DNA of 64,000 nt from Xiphydria camelus (GCA_963678675.1 OY783197.1:16685543-16749542); one strand, 5' to 3'; counted from the stretch's first letter, positions 25,178 through 37,446 are shown. Program-made: numbers and translations. Notes: a model not told the origin generated them from the sequence alone.

Positions 25178-25698
25178 TAAGCTACCACTGAGTCACTGAC
25201 AGGTTGCACTGCTCGATTAGACGTCGATAATTTCGACATTTCGAGATCTATGTACCTAGTTCAGTATCCAATTAATAGATGACCGTAGTGATGGCAGGAA
25301 AGACTAACCAAGTCATAGGTCCACGTATGCAGAACATTTGAAATAAGCTCTACCCAGTCTCGGAACCTGAGCGTGAACACCCTGTATATGGCGGGCGGCC
25401 AAAAACCATCGGTCGTGTACATCTCGAGAAATTTTTTCCTATACCTACTGTAGCTTTATTGCATAACGGAATACAATCGATCCTTCCTATACACTTTGGT
25501 GCTTAATCCGAATCTGCAGCCAAAACTTGATTAGTATATCTAGTTTTTAAGAGAAATAAATTAGAAACTCCCTGAAACGCGATTCTTCGACGTTTACCCT
25601 CACTTTTATAAAAAATATGACGTACTAGAGCAAAACAGGAAATACATTATTAGAATCAGTGTATTGAAATCTATATAATCGACCTTGTTCCATTTCTG
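25178..25698. other. Unassigned spacer
   Basis: CAGGGTGTTCACG occurs once (inverse) near 25373 without a visible partner, perhaps a solo end of a MITE. Confidence 0.35.
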
Positions 25699-26136
25699 CC
25701 CGCGTAAAAAAAGTATGGCAGAAGTATAGGAAAACTTCAACCAAAAAGTATGGCTACAGATCGTATCTTTGATTTTTAGCCAGACAATTTTATTGTATCG
25801 GTTGAAATGTAAAACTTTGACGACTTACGTGTACCTTTTTGATTTAATCTTGTTATATGGGTTCGCTTAACTATAAAAAACTAATAACTTGTTCGGTACA
25901 AAAATACAGTTCATTAGTAATAATTAAAAAGTTTAATCAAATAATCGATTAAAATAATACGAACTGACAAGAACAGACATCGGTTGCAACATAACCTCGA
26001 ACAAACAACTGAACTCTGATTGAAGAGCACATCGTCTACCAGCTAAAAGGTTGGGATACGATCCGTAACAATACTTTTTTGGTTCAATTTTTCCTAGACT
26101 TCTGCTGTACTTTAGCCATACTTTTTTTTCCGCGGG
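25699..26136. mobile_element. MITE with about 70-bp TIRs, CCCGCG ends
   Basis: CCCGCGTAAAAAAAGTATGG at the left and CCCGCGGAAAAAAAAGTATG inverted at the right. The match continues with indels through ACCAAAAAAGTAT and GATCGTATC. It is 438 bp with no ORF. Confidence 0.8.
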
Positions 26137-27700
26137 TGATCTTTTTTATTGACTGTAATGGGCATCAAGCTAACGCGAGCTACTAGCGAATCGCGAATGT
26201 GTTTTTCCTACTTTTTTTTATTAGAAATATGAAAGTATAAAAATGACGGCTTAAAGATTCATTTCTATCCAGCTCTGTTATCGCACGTCGAGAATGGTAA
26301 TTTACCACAGTTATTAGACATTTTAAGCATGTCCTAAATTTTAAACTTATTCGTATCCGCATCAGCCTGCGCATGCGCAGAATAGATACGGTGGTCCCTA
26401 TGCATTACGTTGCCCGTATCGTTACCTACGGGCCTACCGTCGTATCCCTATCCAAACACGTATCCCAACCAACCGACCTGTCAGTTGTCAATGTTGTCAT
26501 TAAAATGCCATCTTCATCCACAATTATAAGTATTTCGTCCATAATTATGTAAAATAATTATTAGATATCGCATCCGTCCAAATGATAAAATCAAAACAAT
26601 TTTTTTGAGGTTAGAAAATCTGACGTTTCATCGCTTTCGGTTTCATATACGTATGGGTTGATCGATGCTTGCTTTAAAGGGTTATTTTGCGGTCAACATA
26701 AGTCGATGAGTTAACGAATACGGATACGGATACGGAGAAAATTTTAGGGTTTACAAGTGTCTACTGCATGCACATTCGTATTGTAAAATAAATATTAAGG
26801 CTCAAACAACAGCAGCAGTCCCGCCATCTTGAATATGCTTCGATATTTAGGATGTGGATAACACTTTATGATAATAAAATATATTATAATAATAACACTA
26901 TTTTCACATTGTTCATAATAGACATAGATACTGAGTACTAAGCTTGGAGGGGAGAAGTATACAAGTAGATTATGTATAAATATTATAGAAAAAAAAAATA
27001 ATCAGAGTTCGGCCTGGTACAACCTGTCAACATTTGCATTCAGTAGTTATGAACTATGTCGGTGTACAAAAACTAATTAATTTCTCCAAAATTTATTTCA
27101 CTCGCACCCATCGCTCATCATATTTATTCGTTACTATTAACAGTCACATTGACATTAACACAATGAGTAAATCTTCCAGACTGAAGAAATTATCCGCATC
27201 TTAAATTATTATTGATTAATCAAATGTATCATGCTGCTGAATTATGTACATAATGTAATTACTGGTAATGACCACACGCAACGCCACCGTCGCGGTTGGT
27301 TCTAGAGCCGTAGACATAACAAGGAGCAATATGTAGTACTGATGTAGGGACTCGTGCATTGCTCTTGCGCTAGAATTTGTATGTAGATCGGATCCAAAGC
27401 CTAAATCAATTACGTTAATCTGGGCGCTGAGGAAAACGGGGACCGTAGTTGTTGTCCTCGGGCTCTAACACTTATTTTTGGCCTTAAATTCGGCTAGAAC
27501 TGAGTTCAAATATCATGTAGCCATGATACCGAGTATTCGGCACGGGATGATCATACACTTCGTAAGTGGGTCCTGTAGGCGAGGAAGTGAGCGAAAGGTC
27601 GCGGACTATATCCGGGACGATGTCCTAACCCCCCCTCCCCCGAGGCTACTGTCGGGTTTCAATTGAGGGTCCGAGGAGACTGGGGCACGCTGCCGGATGA
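26137..27700. other. Unassigned spacer
   Basis: No gene recognised. TACGGATACGGATACGG near 26718-26738 is a short tandem run. Confidence 0.35.
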
Positions 27701-28000
27701 ACAATAATCGACATTCATGGGTCAATGTAACAACAACCTCGAACACATCGTTGAATGCATCGTTGAACGTAAGCTCCGAAAGGCCTGTCGAACGGAACGG
27801 CAGCCCACGAAGTTCCAGCCGAGGCGTAAAGCTAAGGTGGAACTTCACGAGGTTGTTGGGAACAGGCTAGCTCTTTTGGTGTGGTTCGCGCTTAAAGAAG
27901 TTAGAGTTGTGTTGAAAAGAGCCAACCCTGAGTCGAATGACAAAAACTGCCAATCCGACGTTGGAGAGGCCTCGAACGAAAGAGGGGCCAATATCCGTGG

Positions 28001-28215
28001 CGCGATGGAGGCTTAAGGAAGCCAAAATCGAGCTGAAGAGGATTGTATGGCCCCTGTCGGATGAACGGTCGGGACTTCAGACGCAATGGAGGCTTAAGGG
28101 AGCTACAATCAAGCTGAAGAGGATTGTATAGCCTCTGTCGAACGAACGGTCGTAACCCCAGACGCGATGGAAGCTCAGGAAAATCAAAGTTGTGCTCAAA
28201 CGGATTCCCTGAACC
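28001..28215 (+). repeat. 81-bp tandem repeat (three units) in LINE 5' part
   Basis: Units start near 28001, 28082 and 28163. Each carries GCGATGGARGCT, and the first two share GAAGAGGATTGTAT and GAACGGTCG. The 81-bp period is a multiple of three, so it could lie within ORF1 of the retrotransposon or in its 5' region. The third unit is diverged and truncated. Confidence 0.75.
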
Positions 28216-29845
28216 GAGTTGAATGATCGAGCGGCGCTTGGTGTAGCAGACAAAAAGTCTAAGTCACTGCTGGCTAGTGACGAGGGGCCCAAGAGCTATG
28301 CGCGGGTCAGTACTAGCTCGACGTCAGTGACAGACAACGGTGAAGGGCAAACACTCCCTGATTTGGTCACTGAGTCGAACGAGGCTTCAGCGCTGAGCCG
28401 GCCACCGAGGATAATGCAATTAAACATGCAGATTCATACAGGTGACTAATGAAGCTCGAATAACGATGTGGAAGAAACGCATCGATGTCCTCCTCATGCA
28501 AGAACCCTATAACGTCCGGAAAACCGTGAAGGGGTTCAGTGGTGCGATGATGATAGTTACTAGTGGTGTAGCTGGACAGCAGTCCATGACTGCCATAGCC
28601 ATCAGGGATAGGAGTTGTACCATGCTAAAGGTCGGGCATCTTTGCAACCCATATTGCGTTGTTGTACAGGTAATGGGTGAATTCGGGGAATACTACCTCG
28701 TAAGCCAATACTGCCAGTAGTCCGACGAAATCACTCCTTACATAGACCATCTATGCAAAGTTTTAAACGCACTAAAAGGCTCCAAAATATCCATCGCCGT
28801 CGACGCCAACGCTAGGTCTCTCATGTGGGGAAGTAACCGGCTAAATGAGATAGGTGAAAAGTTCGAACGTCTAATCATGCAGCATGACATGATAATAACC
28901 AATGAGGCAGGCAACCCGTCCACGTACGCCAATAACAGAGGCGAATCTAATAAAGATGTTACGCTGGTAACAGGAAACGTTATCTCGGCGATGAAATTGA
29001 GGAAATTCCACAGGAACTGGACCTAAAGCGATCACATAGATCCATAGAGGTAGTCCTAGTGTTGGACAAATGCAATGAACTGGAGCACTCCATAAGACAG
29101 TTGTTCCTTGCGAACTAGGCTGATTGGCCAAAGTTCGATAAGGTCCTTGAGAAGTCGGGTAAAGATCTCGAATGATAGAATATTGCAAGCACCAACGATG
29201 TCGAAAGGCTCGCGGCCCATGTCAAAGACGCACTGGTCGGGGCCTGTAAAGCATCCATGCGACTCAAAGGATGACGGCACAAGCCAGTAGCCTGGCGGAT
29301 GAGGGCCTTGACCGCTCGCAAGGACAAAGTATATGCCGAAGAAGGCAGTACCAGGTCGATCGGAGAGTGTATGAGCGTGCGTGCAGGAGAGCCCGATATC
29401 TCACCGAAAGGCGGGCTTACGAAATTACCATCCGAAATGCGAAGCTGTCGAGTTAGAAACAGTTTGTCTCCAAGTACAGCAACAGAGAACGCTGGGGCCT
29501 TGCCTACAGGATAGCCACACGGAAACTCAGAGTCAAACGCTCGCTGAGTCCATCAACACTGGGTAGGGCTATACGAGTGGCTGGCGAGAGCCTGCTAAAT
29601 CCCTGCTGAATGCGCTCATTCCGGACGACTCCTCCCAGAATGATTCCGAAGTCCTGAGAGCAACGACGGAATTTTCCAATAACCTAATGAAGGGGGGGGG
29701 GGCGCACCGGACTTCCTCCAAGAGGAAGTGGGCAAGGTAATCTCCTGTCTTAAAAGGAGGAAGTGTCCCGAAATGGATAGAATACGAGCCTGGTCCCTCT
29801 TCAGTTGGCCCAGTTGCAAAACTTTTCCGGTTATTGACACCCAAT
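28213..29845 (+). pseudogene. R1-clade non-LTR retrotransposon ORF2 fragment (endonuclease to start of RT)
   Basis: The frame reads RIMQLNMQIHTG at 28411 and, after a frameshift, an AP-endonuclease domain: LLMQEPYN, AVDANARSLMWGS at 28797, then SNKDVTLVTGN and an SDH. The linker typical of R1/TRAS-type elements follows, with many stops, then a conserved YRIATRKLR-like block at 29505. The start of the reverse transcriptase (EEVGKVISCLKRRKCPEMD) is at 29725. The rest of the RT and the 3' end are missing after about 29845. At least five stops or frame changes make it inactive. Confidence 0.8.
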
Positions 29846-30179
29846 CAAGATAAATCTAAAGTTTATGTTAATATGCACGTTATTTATTTTTCAACCAACA
29901 TTTTTCCAGAGCTTAAGACCTACTAGCAGTTTATTCATGTTACGATAACAAACTGCAAATGAAAAAAAATATTTCAACGTCTTGAAAAATTCACCACTGG
30001 GTAACGTCGCCTTTATTTTTAATAACGGCCGCAATTCGTAATTAATTAATTGAATAATTAATTCGTAAGTAATGCTCGAAATAGCCGGCGGATAAAATAT
30101 GACCAACATCATTATTTTCTTCAATTCTGCTTTTATTTTAAAATTGTACATTATGAAACACACTGTGCCTTGCAGTGTA
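29846..30179. other. Unassigned AT-rich spacer
   Basis: No gene recognised. TTAATTAATTGAATAATTAATT near 30042 is a local palindromic AT run. Confidence 0.35.
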
Positions 30180-30607
30180 CTACAAAACAGTTTTACAATT
30201 ACATTTCAGCCTACAAAAAATATAAGGCAGCAGTAACTTTACAATACATTTAATAATTGTTGTTTTAGTGGGTGGGCCTACTGAAGCGGGACCGGGCTCG
30301 TAGAGGTTGCTGTAGTCCAGCAGGTATGGAGTCCTTACAGGAATCACAAAAGCGTACCGGACGGTTTCCACAGATACGCTTACAGTAATTGCGAGAGCAT
30401 TGCTAATTGATTTCGCTATACTCGACATTGTATATAGAGATAACAGTCTTGACTTGAAGTCATTAATCTCGTTGTTCTTTGTGTGCAGAGTGTTTCCATA
30501 TTGGTAATTCCTCTCGCCGGTCCGAGAATGCGCTTCCACGCGTCACGATACATCCGTCTTTCCTCTCCTTCAGCCTCGGAGTCTGCATGCGCTGTTGTGG
30601 CGTGCAC
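30180..30607 (-). CDS. Possible coding fragment(s), unrecognised
   Basis: Two overlapping minus-strand open frames are more protein-like in composition than their surroundings. The one at 30539-30180 contains SSIAKSISNALAITVSVS and PVRTPYLLDYSNLYEPG. The one at 30607-30416 contains SEAEGEERRMYRDAWKRIL. I recognise neither and found no convincing splice sites joining them. They may be a decayed repeat protein or noise. Confidence 0.2.
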
Positions 30608-30670
30608 TAACCCATTTCCAGGTCCCGGGTCTCTCCTTTCTAACGTAGGGATTCTTTTTATATTTTTCAG

Positions 30671-31513
30671 CGGGCACTTTGCTGTTTTCCAGGATTCTCT
30701 AATCCAGGCACTGCGTCGCGAAAAGGAAAAATACCCAAGCCACTATTGGCTGGTGTAAATAGCACAGGTAGCTCGAGTACTGCTTCCAGCAAAAGTCGCC
30801 TCCTGGGCGATACGGAAGGCGAAGCATCGGGCGGTGGTTTGCTGGAATTCACGAGTGTGGTGAGGTTCAAACGTATCGTGTCTAGGTTGTCCGATGGCAA
30901 ACCCGAGAACATGATGCTCTTGGAGAAGCAGGGTAGGAGCTCCCAGCGGCAGAGAATGCAGGAGGGCGAGCCCCGCCGGGCCGGTAGCCTCCCGCCGAGC
31001 TCACTGCCTCGTCCACCGCGCTCTCTCAAGTCTACGAGCACCCGGTACTACCGGCTGAGCGACAACGAGGCGTACAAAAAATCGGAGCTGGGCTCGATCA
31101 TGGGGACTGTAATCAAGGCGCGCGACTCGGGCAACTGCACGCTTGAGTACGGTCGATTCGACGCAAGCCGAGGCCAACGACGGAAGAAATCCTCCAGCTC
31201 GGAAGCATCCGTGCGGAGCAACTCGTCGAAGAAGACTTCGTCCGGGAGTGGTGAGTATAAATGACTGGACGAGATAGAACGAAAGAAACAGGAGATCGCC
31301 GATGTGAAACACAGGGAGATTCAAGGACGCTCGATGATACCGCCGCCTTCGCATCGCATCGGAGAATACGAACGCCTCAGTGGCAGAGACGGCAAGGTGG
31401 GCACTGTGAGGAAGCAAGGTAGCGTTTCGCGGAGACTGAGCATCGGAAGTACGATCAATAGTAAGAGCGATGGCGAACAGCGAGACGTCGACGTCGTCCT
31501 TTCCGCCGGCTAA
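30671..31513 (+). CDS. 3'-terminal exon of an unrecognised, disordered Ser/Arg/Lys-rich protein, with in-frame TGA
   Basis: A pyrimidine-rich acceptor ending TTTTTCAG at 30670 opens a frame that starts RALCCFPGFSNPG and runs 197 codons to TGA at 31262-31264. The same frame continues for 82 more codons, starting LDEIERKKQEIADVKHREIQ, to TAA at 31511-31513. The sequence is GC-rich and codon-like, unlike the surrounding AT-rich DNA. The protein is rich in Ser, Arg, Lys and Gly, with RRKKSSSSE and KTSSGSG runs, and is probably disordered. No enzyme motif is visible. The TGA may be a true stop, a readthrough site (TGA followed by C), or a mutated Trp codon. GTGAGT at 31250 could also act as a splice donor. 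The gene's other exons are not identified. Confidence 0.6.
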
Positions 31514-32126
31514 GGCCAGGTCAATACCTCGTCCCAGCAATTATCGTATTCAGTTCTAGCATATATAATGTGCTCACAGTACGTATATGATATATGTGTA
31601 TGAATACACACGCGCGCGTATACGCACACGCATACACACATAGCCATAATAATCTACACAGCTAATTTTCTCGATATTATTTTTAATTCTACGTTTAGTC
31701 TGTCAAGAGCGATCCGTGAGTTGATCGTAAGCCATAAGAAATGTACACAAACGACACGTAATATGTAATAGCGATCGTAACACCTAGTCATTACCAAAGT
31801 AATTTCTGTGTGGAGAGGGCAGGAAATTTCCCTCTTGATCTGTGCGCTTGCGTAGATACCGTTGTAGCCCATCTAATTCTATTCGCTTCGTCTCAATTCG
31901 TCTTCGAATAGTGCCTCCAACAATTTCTTACCGATTAGAGTTCTAATTGCACGAGAGAGAGAGGGGGGGGGGGACATTCTCGCTAGGGGCAGTCTTCATA
32001 ACTTACAGGGATTCAGTTTATTCGAGGCACAATTGTGTACACTTTTCTATGGTGTAATCCTTTGCGTGAGGAAAAATACGTTTGCACAACTGTATACTAA
32101 TTCAGTCGTCAAATATTTTGAGGACA
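31514..32126. other. Probable 3' UTR and spacer
   Basis: Contains CG/CA-rich dinucleotide runs at 31600-31640 and a GA/G tract at 31953-31973. No coding signal. The first part is likely the 3' UTR of the preceding exon, though I see no clear polyadenylation signal. Confidence 0.4.
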
Positions 32127-32943
32127 AAAAAATGCCTACAAAAGGTTTTATTGGCTGAATCTGCTCTTTGAGAGGTCAATATGTAGAAATCGAAAAATAA
32201 TTCTCGAACTCACCCCGTAACCGATTGTTTTTATAAATAACTCGAAAAATATTAATTTTATGATAAAAATAGTTATTATCAATTTTATTCCACAATACAT
32301 TTTCTACAAAAAACATCTCTATACTTTTTTCTATCCGACTAATAGTCTACGAGATACGGCTCTCGAATCGCGTGAAACTATGTAGGGGGCCTCCGTATTT
32401 TTAAGTAATATACATATTTAGGTTTTATCAACGTCCATATAAAGCAGTAAAATGTATTATAATATAAAACAAGGCAGAACTTGTTGATTTTCAATTAAAA
32501 ATTTATCTGAAGCAACAAATTTGGAAACATGAAGAATACTTTATTTCTTAAAAATACATTTAAATCGGTAACCTAATTTATTGTTACATATTTTAAATTT
32601 TTCTTCTTTTGGCAGCTGGTGAACGAAGGTTTGAATCAGAATCACTCTCACCTGTGCTTGCTTCTTCCTCTTCTATTTCCACGGAAAGGAATTGTTCAAC
32701 ATCGATGTCTATCAACTCATCGATTTCTTCTTCAATGTCAATATTGTTATCTATTATTTATTGTTATATATTGTTAGTATTAGAGCAGCTTTTCCCTTGG
32801 CAATTTAAACAGATCACGGAACAGTGCAGCCCAACTTTGCGACAGCTACTGTTGCCTGCACAGCCTTTACAAAATTTACAGTAAAATGGTTTATAACAAT
32901 TCTTCTGGGGCAGTAGGAGAAGTAGTGGTACAGGATAGTGTAG

Positions 32944-34360
32944 GGGAGAGTGGGGCATTGTCGCCACTTTTTTTTGTATGTCTTTATTTGTAAACAAAAA
33001 GATGTATTTTTGCAATGTTCTACACATCGTTGGATTCAGAAAACACCTGGCTACGAAATCTATATAGTTTTTTGGACGTTCAGTAATTTATTTATTTATA
33101 AAAAGAGAAATTCTGAACTAATAGAAAATCAGGGAATCGTAAAATCGTGGGGCAAAGTCACCACCCCCCTGGGGCAAAGTCGCCACTTAACTGAAATGTC
33201 AAGATAAGTAAAAGCAAATATCATTTTGAATATTTATTCCCACAAAAATAATATATCCAGAAGAAATTAAGTCTAAAGAGCAAGTTTTTTTCGACAAAAA
33301 TTCACATGTCATCTTATGAGTCGGCCAATATCTGATACTTGGCCTGCGATGTTTTCCTCGAGATATTTATAGGTACATGCACTATCCATTCGATGGGAAT
33401 AATATTTAATAACATTCTGAAATATTGATCCGAATAAAGGTCGGGATATACATTACCGGGCCGTGCCAGTACCGGAGCACGGCCGAGTATCGTCCGTCGT
33501 CCGGCGGATGATCTGTCCAATAGAATCAAATGCTTTTGTTCTCACTTTACCGAGCCGTGACCGAGCGTCGCCAACGGACCGTCACCGGGCCGGGCCAGTT
33601 AGTTCAGTTTTACTTTTTCACGGTGACGGTCCGGCCGCGCTTCTCTTGTTTCCGTAATTTATGTGTTTTAGTGCAATCAACCTAGCAGTTTCCAAGGCAA
33701 CTGACGATTGATGGACATGTGTGGTTCCTAGATACACGCGCCATGCAAGGGTTCTGACCATTTCTTCCTCTTTGGCAATGTTCGACCCTAGCACGGCCCG
33801 GTAATGTATGTCTCACCCTTCAACGTGCCGTGCCAGGGCCGAATGATGGCCGTGTCCCGGCCCTGGCACGGCCCGGTAATGTGTGTCCCAACCTTAGAGA
33901 TGATGAATTCACGTATTTCACTTATTTTACTTTTTTAATGTTAGGTAACGTTTGTGGCGACTTTGCCCCACGTGCAGAGTGGTGACAATGCCCCACGCGC
34001 CATTTTTCCACACAAACATCAATACCATATCGAAATACGAAATAAATGTGACAACCAGTACCGTGGTCGCGTTCGGCAACCTTCTCTGAATGAAAACAAC
34101 TTAACTCGATTGTTTTGCACGCTGAATTATAAACACTAGAGAAAAAGATCTTTGAACGCCAAAAATTACTTTTGAGCATTGAAAACACTTGTCACGCTAT
34201 AAACAACGCAACATAACTTGAAATTTCACTAAACTCCGTCGGTAATGTCGGGACACTAAGGCTCACTTCCACTAAAAAAATCGAGTTCATACGATTAATA
34301 GTAGCTGAAAAAAAGGCTAGTGATGACTTTACCCCACTGGCGACAATGCCCCACTCTCCC
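32944..34360. mobile_element. Non-autonomous TIR element (GGGAGA..GGGG ends), copy B, inserted in transposon gene
   Basis: Ends GGGAGAGTGGGGCATTGTCG in opposite orientation, 1417 bp apart. Inner copies of GTGGGGCAAAGTCGCCAC lie near each end. It interrupts the nuclease/Cys-rich protein frame just after WGWRQTVNG. The design resembles copy A at 13729-14277. It hosts the nested element 33437-33895. Confidence 0.85.
33437..33895. mobile_element. Nested TIR element, ACATTACCGGGCCGTGCC ends
   Basis: AAGGTCGGGATATACATTAC at the left is matched by AAGGTTGGGACACACATTAC inverted at the right, both followed by CGGGCCGTGCCAG. GC-rich CGGCCC-containing copies recur inside in both orientations. It is about 459 bp with no ORF. 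If the end is read as AGGT, the flanks are TAA and TAG, close to a 3-bp target. Confidence 0.75.
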
Positions 34361-36875
34361 TTAAGCCATTCACTGTTTGTCTCCAACCCCAATCGGTGGG
34401 ATTCAAATAATTACCACACCAACTTTGGATTTGGTGATATACCCGGAGAGCATGTAGCCTTGTAGCATCTCGAGTTGGAGGTAAAGATGCCAAAATTAAT
34501 GAATTTTTGGTGGAAGCTTTTGTGAAACAGTGAAACCGAAATTAATCCAAATACAGTAGGTAGTGTTTTTTTAGCTCCATATAAAGCCAAAATGAATTTT
34601 GAGCTGCAAAATCGAGGTGATCGGGATGAGAGTGTGTACAAAGAAATTGTGAGACAATTTTCTGCAGATCATTATCACTTTCTAATAACTTTCTATTAAC
34701 TGTGTGCATCTACGTATGCTCTTTTGGTAATAAAACCCGCACTGCTGAGTTTGTCTTTTAATGCTGTAATGAGTCTGCTTTTATTAGTGTCATTATTCAA
34801 AAATTTCTCTTGTGAAACCGTCACTTTCATTGTTAAATCAAATATAAGATCCATCGAGGTTTGTTTCTGCTGCCTTCTCAATCTTTCAGCGTATTTTGTG
34901 CTTTTCATCTGGACATCATCTGGGTATCCATGGAAGACAATTATGCTGTGAGGTTGAGAATGCCTTTGCATGTATTGCACATACTTATTCGTGATTTCTT
35001 CAATAGTTTCATTCTGTTGCCGTAGTACCCGATGAAGAAGATATCCACCATCCACAACATGTATCGTTTTATTAACTGATAATTGAGTATTGAATGGTGA
35101 GAAATATTTGTATAAATCACAGACTTCTTGGTATTGCGCATACCTAATTCATCAAACAATGATAAAGGATACGGTGCCAATTCATAGTCAAAGTAATTTT
35201 TGAATTGCTCATTTGACTTTTTCGTCAGCGAAATCCGTTGGAATAATAACAGAGGGTTTACTGATACAGTTTCATTATTAACCTTAATTGACGTTTTCAT
35301 CGTAGAAAGTGGTTCCACCCTAGCGTTTCTAGCTAGTCTGACACTTCCAAAATTTTATCCAACAATTGTCTGCATCAGTGCTGTTCCGATTTTGAGAGAT
35401 TTATGACAATTGATACTCTCATCGCCTCTTATGCCAATGCTCAATGATACGATGTGTGGAGACTCAGGAAAGGGATCATGTATTGCAAACCAGTTCATGA
35501 ATTTTCGTACATCGCCTACGTCTCGTTGAATGCGAGAAGGTCTCGAGTCTGAGTGTTGTTCAGTGGTTCCGAAGTCGACATGGCAGACTGTACTAATTTT
35601 TTCTGTTACTTCAATCGTGGTAGGCATGGCAAGAATCCATTTTCCAAGGACACTATCTGTCTTTCCTCGGCCGCGGGTAATTCCTCCAATACTCTTTTGA
35701 AGTGAAACTTCTTTGCGGAGGGTACTGAATGCGCGCCCGAGGAGACGAAAATCGTAACGAAACCCACACACTCCACCGCTCTCGACCGTGTCTCACTCAT
35801 ACAGCGCTCTCGACCCTGTCCCAATACACCGCTGTCGACTCTGCCCCATTCCGTCGCCCGCGATCCTGCCCCATTCCATCGCTCCCGACCATGCGTACGT
35901 TAAAGCCATGTGTTGACTTTGCGAGGCTGGCTCACGAAGCCGCCGTGCGAAGCGTGCCACGTGTTGGATCGCCTTGCCTAGTGAAGCTGCCGCTGTTCGT
36001 TTGTCTACATATTCCGAGGCAAAAATGTTTTAAGGCTGCCTTGCGCGGCAGCCTCGCGAGCCAGCCTCGCAAAATATGTGTTCCGTCGCAAAGGGGACTT
36101 CTACATCATTTCTTACCGCTCACTATTATCGCAACCTAAGTAACGCACTAATCTAGATCTAATCTGTACATCGGTCGCAACAGCGAGGCGGGCGGTATGT
36201 TTTGGTGAATGGGGGTTGCGAATGCGTTCGCAGTCCCACACCTTTCCCTCAAAACAACCTCGCAGTGTATCTAATTGTAAACCACGGCTACATCACGGAA
36301 TTACTGTATCTCTTTGAATCCAATATAATCACCAGTAATATTGTGTGAGTGCAGTGTTAAATCATTTCAACTAACCGATACGGTTTAAATCCACCACACC
36401 ACATTTTCGGTCACTAGTCGTGTCACGCAGTAGTGCCTTCGGGATTTACGACCTCGAGGAGATCTACTCTTGATCGCACATGTTATAGTTATTAATTTGA
36501 AACTGAAGAATAAATTAAGCAAAAATCAATCGCGGTTTAGACTGTGCAGAGGGGGTCTGGTTTGTGTTGCTCGAGGGGGTTTCTTCGGGCAATGGAAGCT
36601 ATTGTTCATATTACGAGGCGACGCAGTGTCGCACCTCCAATAAGAGGACTGTTAGGCTCACCATAAATCTAGCGTTTAGGACCCTTTTTGAGCGTATCCT
36701 TGGGAGAAGCCAGACTAGAGGGCGCAGAGTTACTTGTGAGTTGTTTGTATTTCGTTTGTCGCATTTTTAGTTTTCCGGATTTTACCGCGTCGAGTGGCCG
36801 GCCATACGGAGCTCGTGTAGTCTGCGATCGGAGTCGCGACTTTTCTCGAGTAACCACCGTGCATGTACATTCTTT

Positions 36876-36906
36876 CGCGCGCGCGCGCGCGCGCGTGTGT
36901 GTGTGT
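36876..36906. repeat. (GC)n(GT)n dinucleotide tract
   Basis: About ten CG repeats pass directly into GT repeats. The corresponding place in the second copy of repeat X is an AC/GT tract at 51222-51242. Confidence 0.9.
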
Positions 36907-37028
36907 TAATTTATAATTATTATTGCAGAAAAGGCCAGAGAACGGTCGAAATAGTACAGTGACAGGCAACGTGTTAAATAAACTTCCCATTTCGTAAACG
37001 TCAATGAACACTGAACATTCTTTCGCGT

Positions 37029-37230
37029 GTGTGTTATATTAAAATTATTATGGCAAAAACAGGAAAACAACGGGCAAAAGAGTTTCGTGAGAGGCAACGT
37101 GTAAAGAAAGCGATGATGAAGGTACTATCTAAAACTAGTACAGAACGAAATCGAGGATGGAGAGAAAGAATTAAATTCACACAATATCACACATTGATGG
37201 ATCTGAGCATAGTTGAGGGTGAAAAAAAAA
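37029..37230 (+). pseudogene. Short basic ORF of repeat X (MAKTGKQRAKEFRERQRVKK)
   Basis: The frame encodes MAKTGKQRAKEFRERQRVKK followed by a second R/K-rich unit containing KTSTERNRGWRERIKFTQ. It is highly basic and resembles the repeated basic N-terminal segments (K..AERQREYR-type) seen in several insect transposon proteins. The frame then runs into a palindrome. The homologous ORF in the second copy of repeat X (51095-50700, minus) has the same start and diverges later. Since both copies keep the frame, the peptide may be real; its function is unknown. Confidence 0.45.
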
Positions 37231-37231
37231 C

Positions 37232-37446
37232 AACAAAACGTGTGGCCGCCACACGCGGAAGAAGTGAAACTTCGATACCAGTTTCTCTGAATTTGATTCC
37301 GGTGGTATTAGTTTCAATTGGCTCTACGAAGAAGCATAGTAAAAGACTTGTATAGAGCCAATTGAAACTAATACCACCGGAATCAAATTCAGAGAAACTG
37401 TTATCGAAGTTTAACATCTTCCGCGTGTGGCGGCCACACGTTTTGT
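37232..37446. mobile_element. Perfect-arm palindrome (foldback MITE), copy 1
   Basis: Arms of about 97 bp starting ACGTGTGGCCGCCACACGCG are inverted around a 20-bp loop centred at 37340, with only a few differences. A second copy occupies 50542-50757. The outer 20 bases are themselves palindromic (CGTGTGGC/GCCACACG). Confidence 0.85.

Larger units (their letters stand above)
35765..37441 (+). mobile_element. Repeat X, copy 1 (inserted in transposon gene)
   Basis: The sequence from about 35765 to 37441 matches, on the minus strand, 62860 down to 60789 and then 51267 down to 50540, where a second copy is split by a Harbinger-type element. Its order is: a ~25-bp degenerate tandem at 35770-35885 (CGCTCTCGACCCTGYCCCA-like), a unique ~1-kb part, a GC/GT dinucleotide tract at 36876-36906, a short ORF and a terminal palindrome. 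It lies inside the broken nuclease gene, between NQKNNKT and LLGRAFSTL. The class is unknown; the first kilobase could be LTR-like, but I could not show LTR ends. Confidence 0.65.

Noticed and set aside
31001..31540. 179-codon minus-strand open frame
   Set aside because: It is the antisense shadow of the GC-rich plus-strand exon 30671-31513, whose frame has a splice acceptor and better composition.
36119..36870. LTR of a retrotransposon
   Set aside because: The block is repeated at 60789-61560, but I found no matching direct copy at a suitable distance, no primer-binding site or polypurine tract, and no gag-pol. Kept as repeat X of unknown class.
37187..37417. Minus-strand ORF of 76 codons at the palindrome
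   Set aside because: It reads through the inverted arms; the mirrored sequence gives the same peptide from the other strand.
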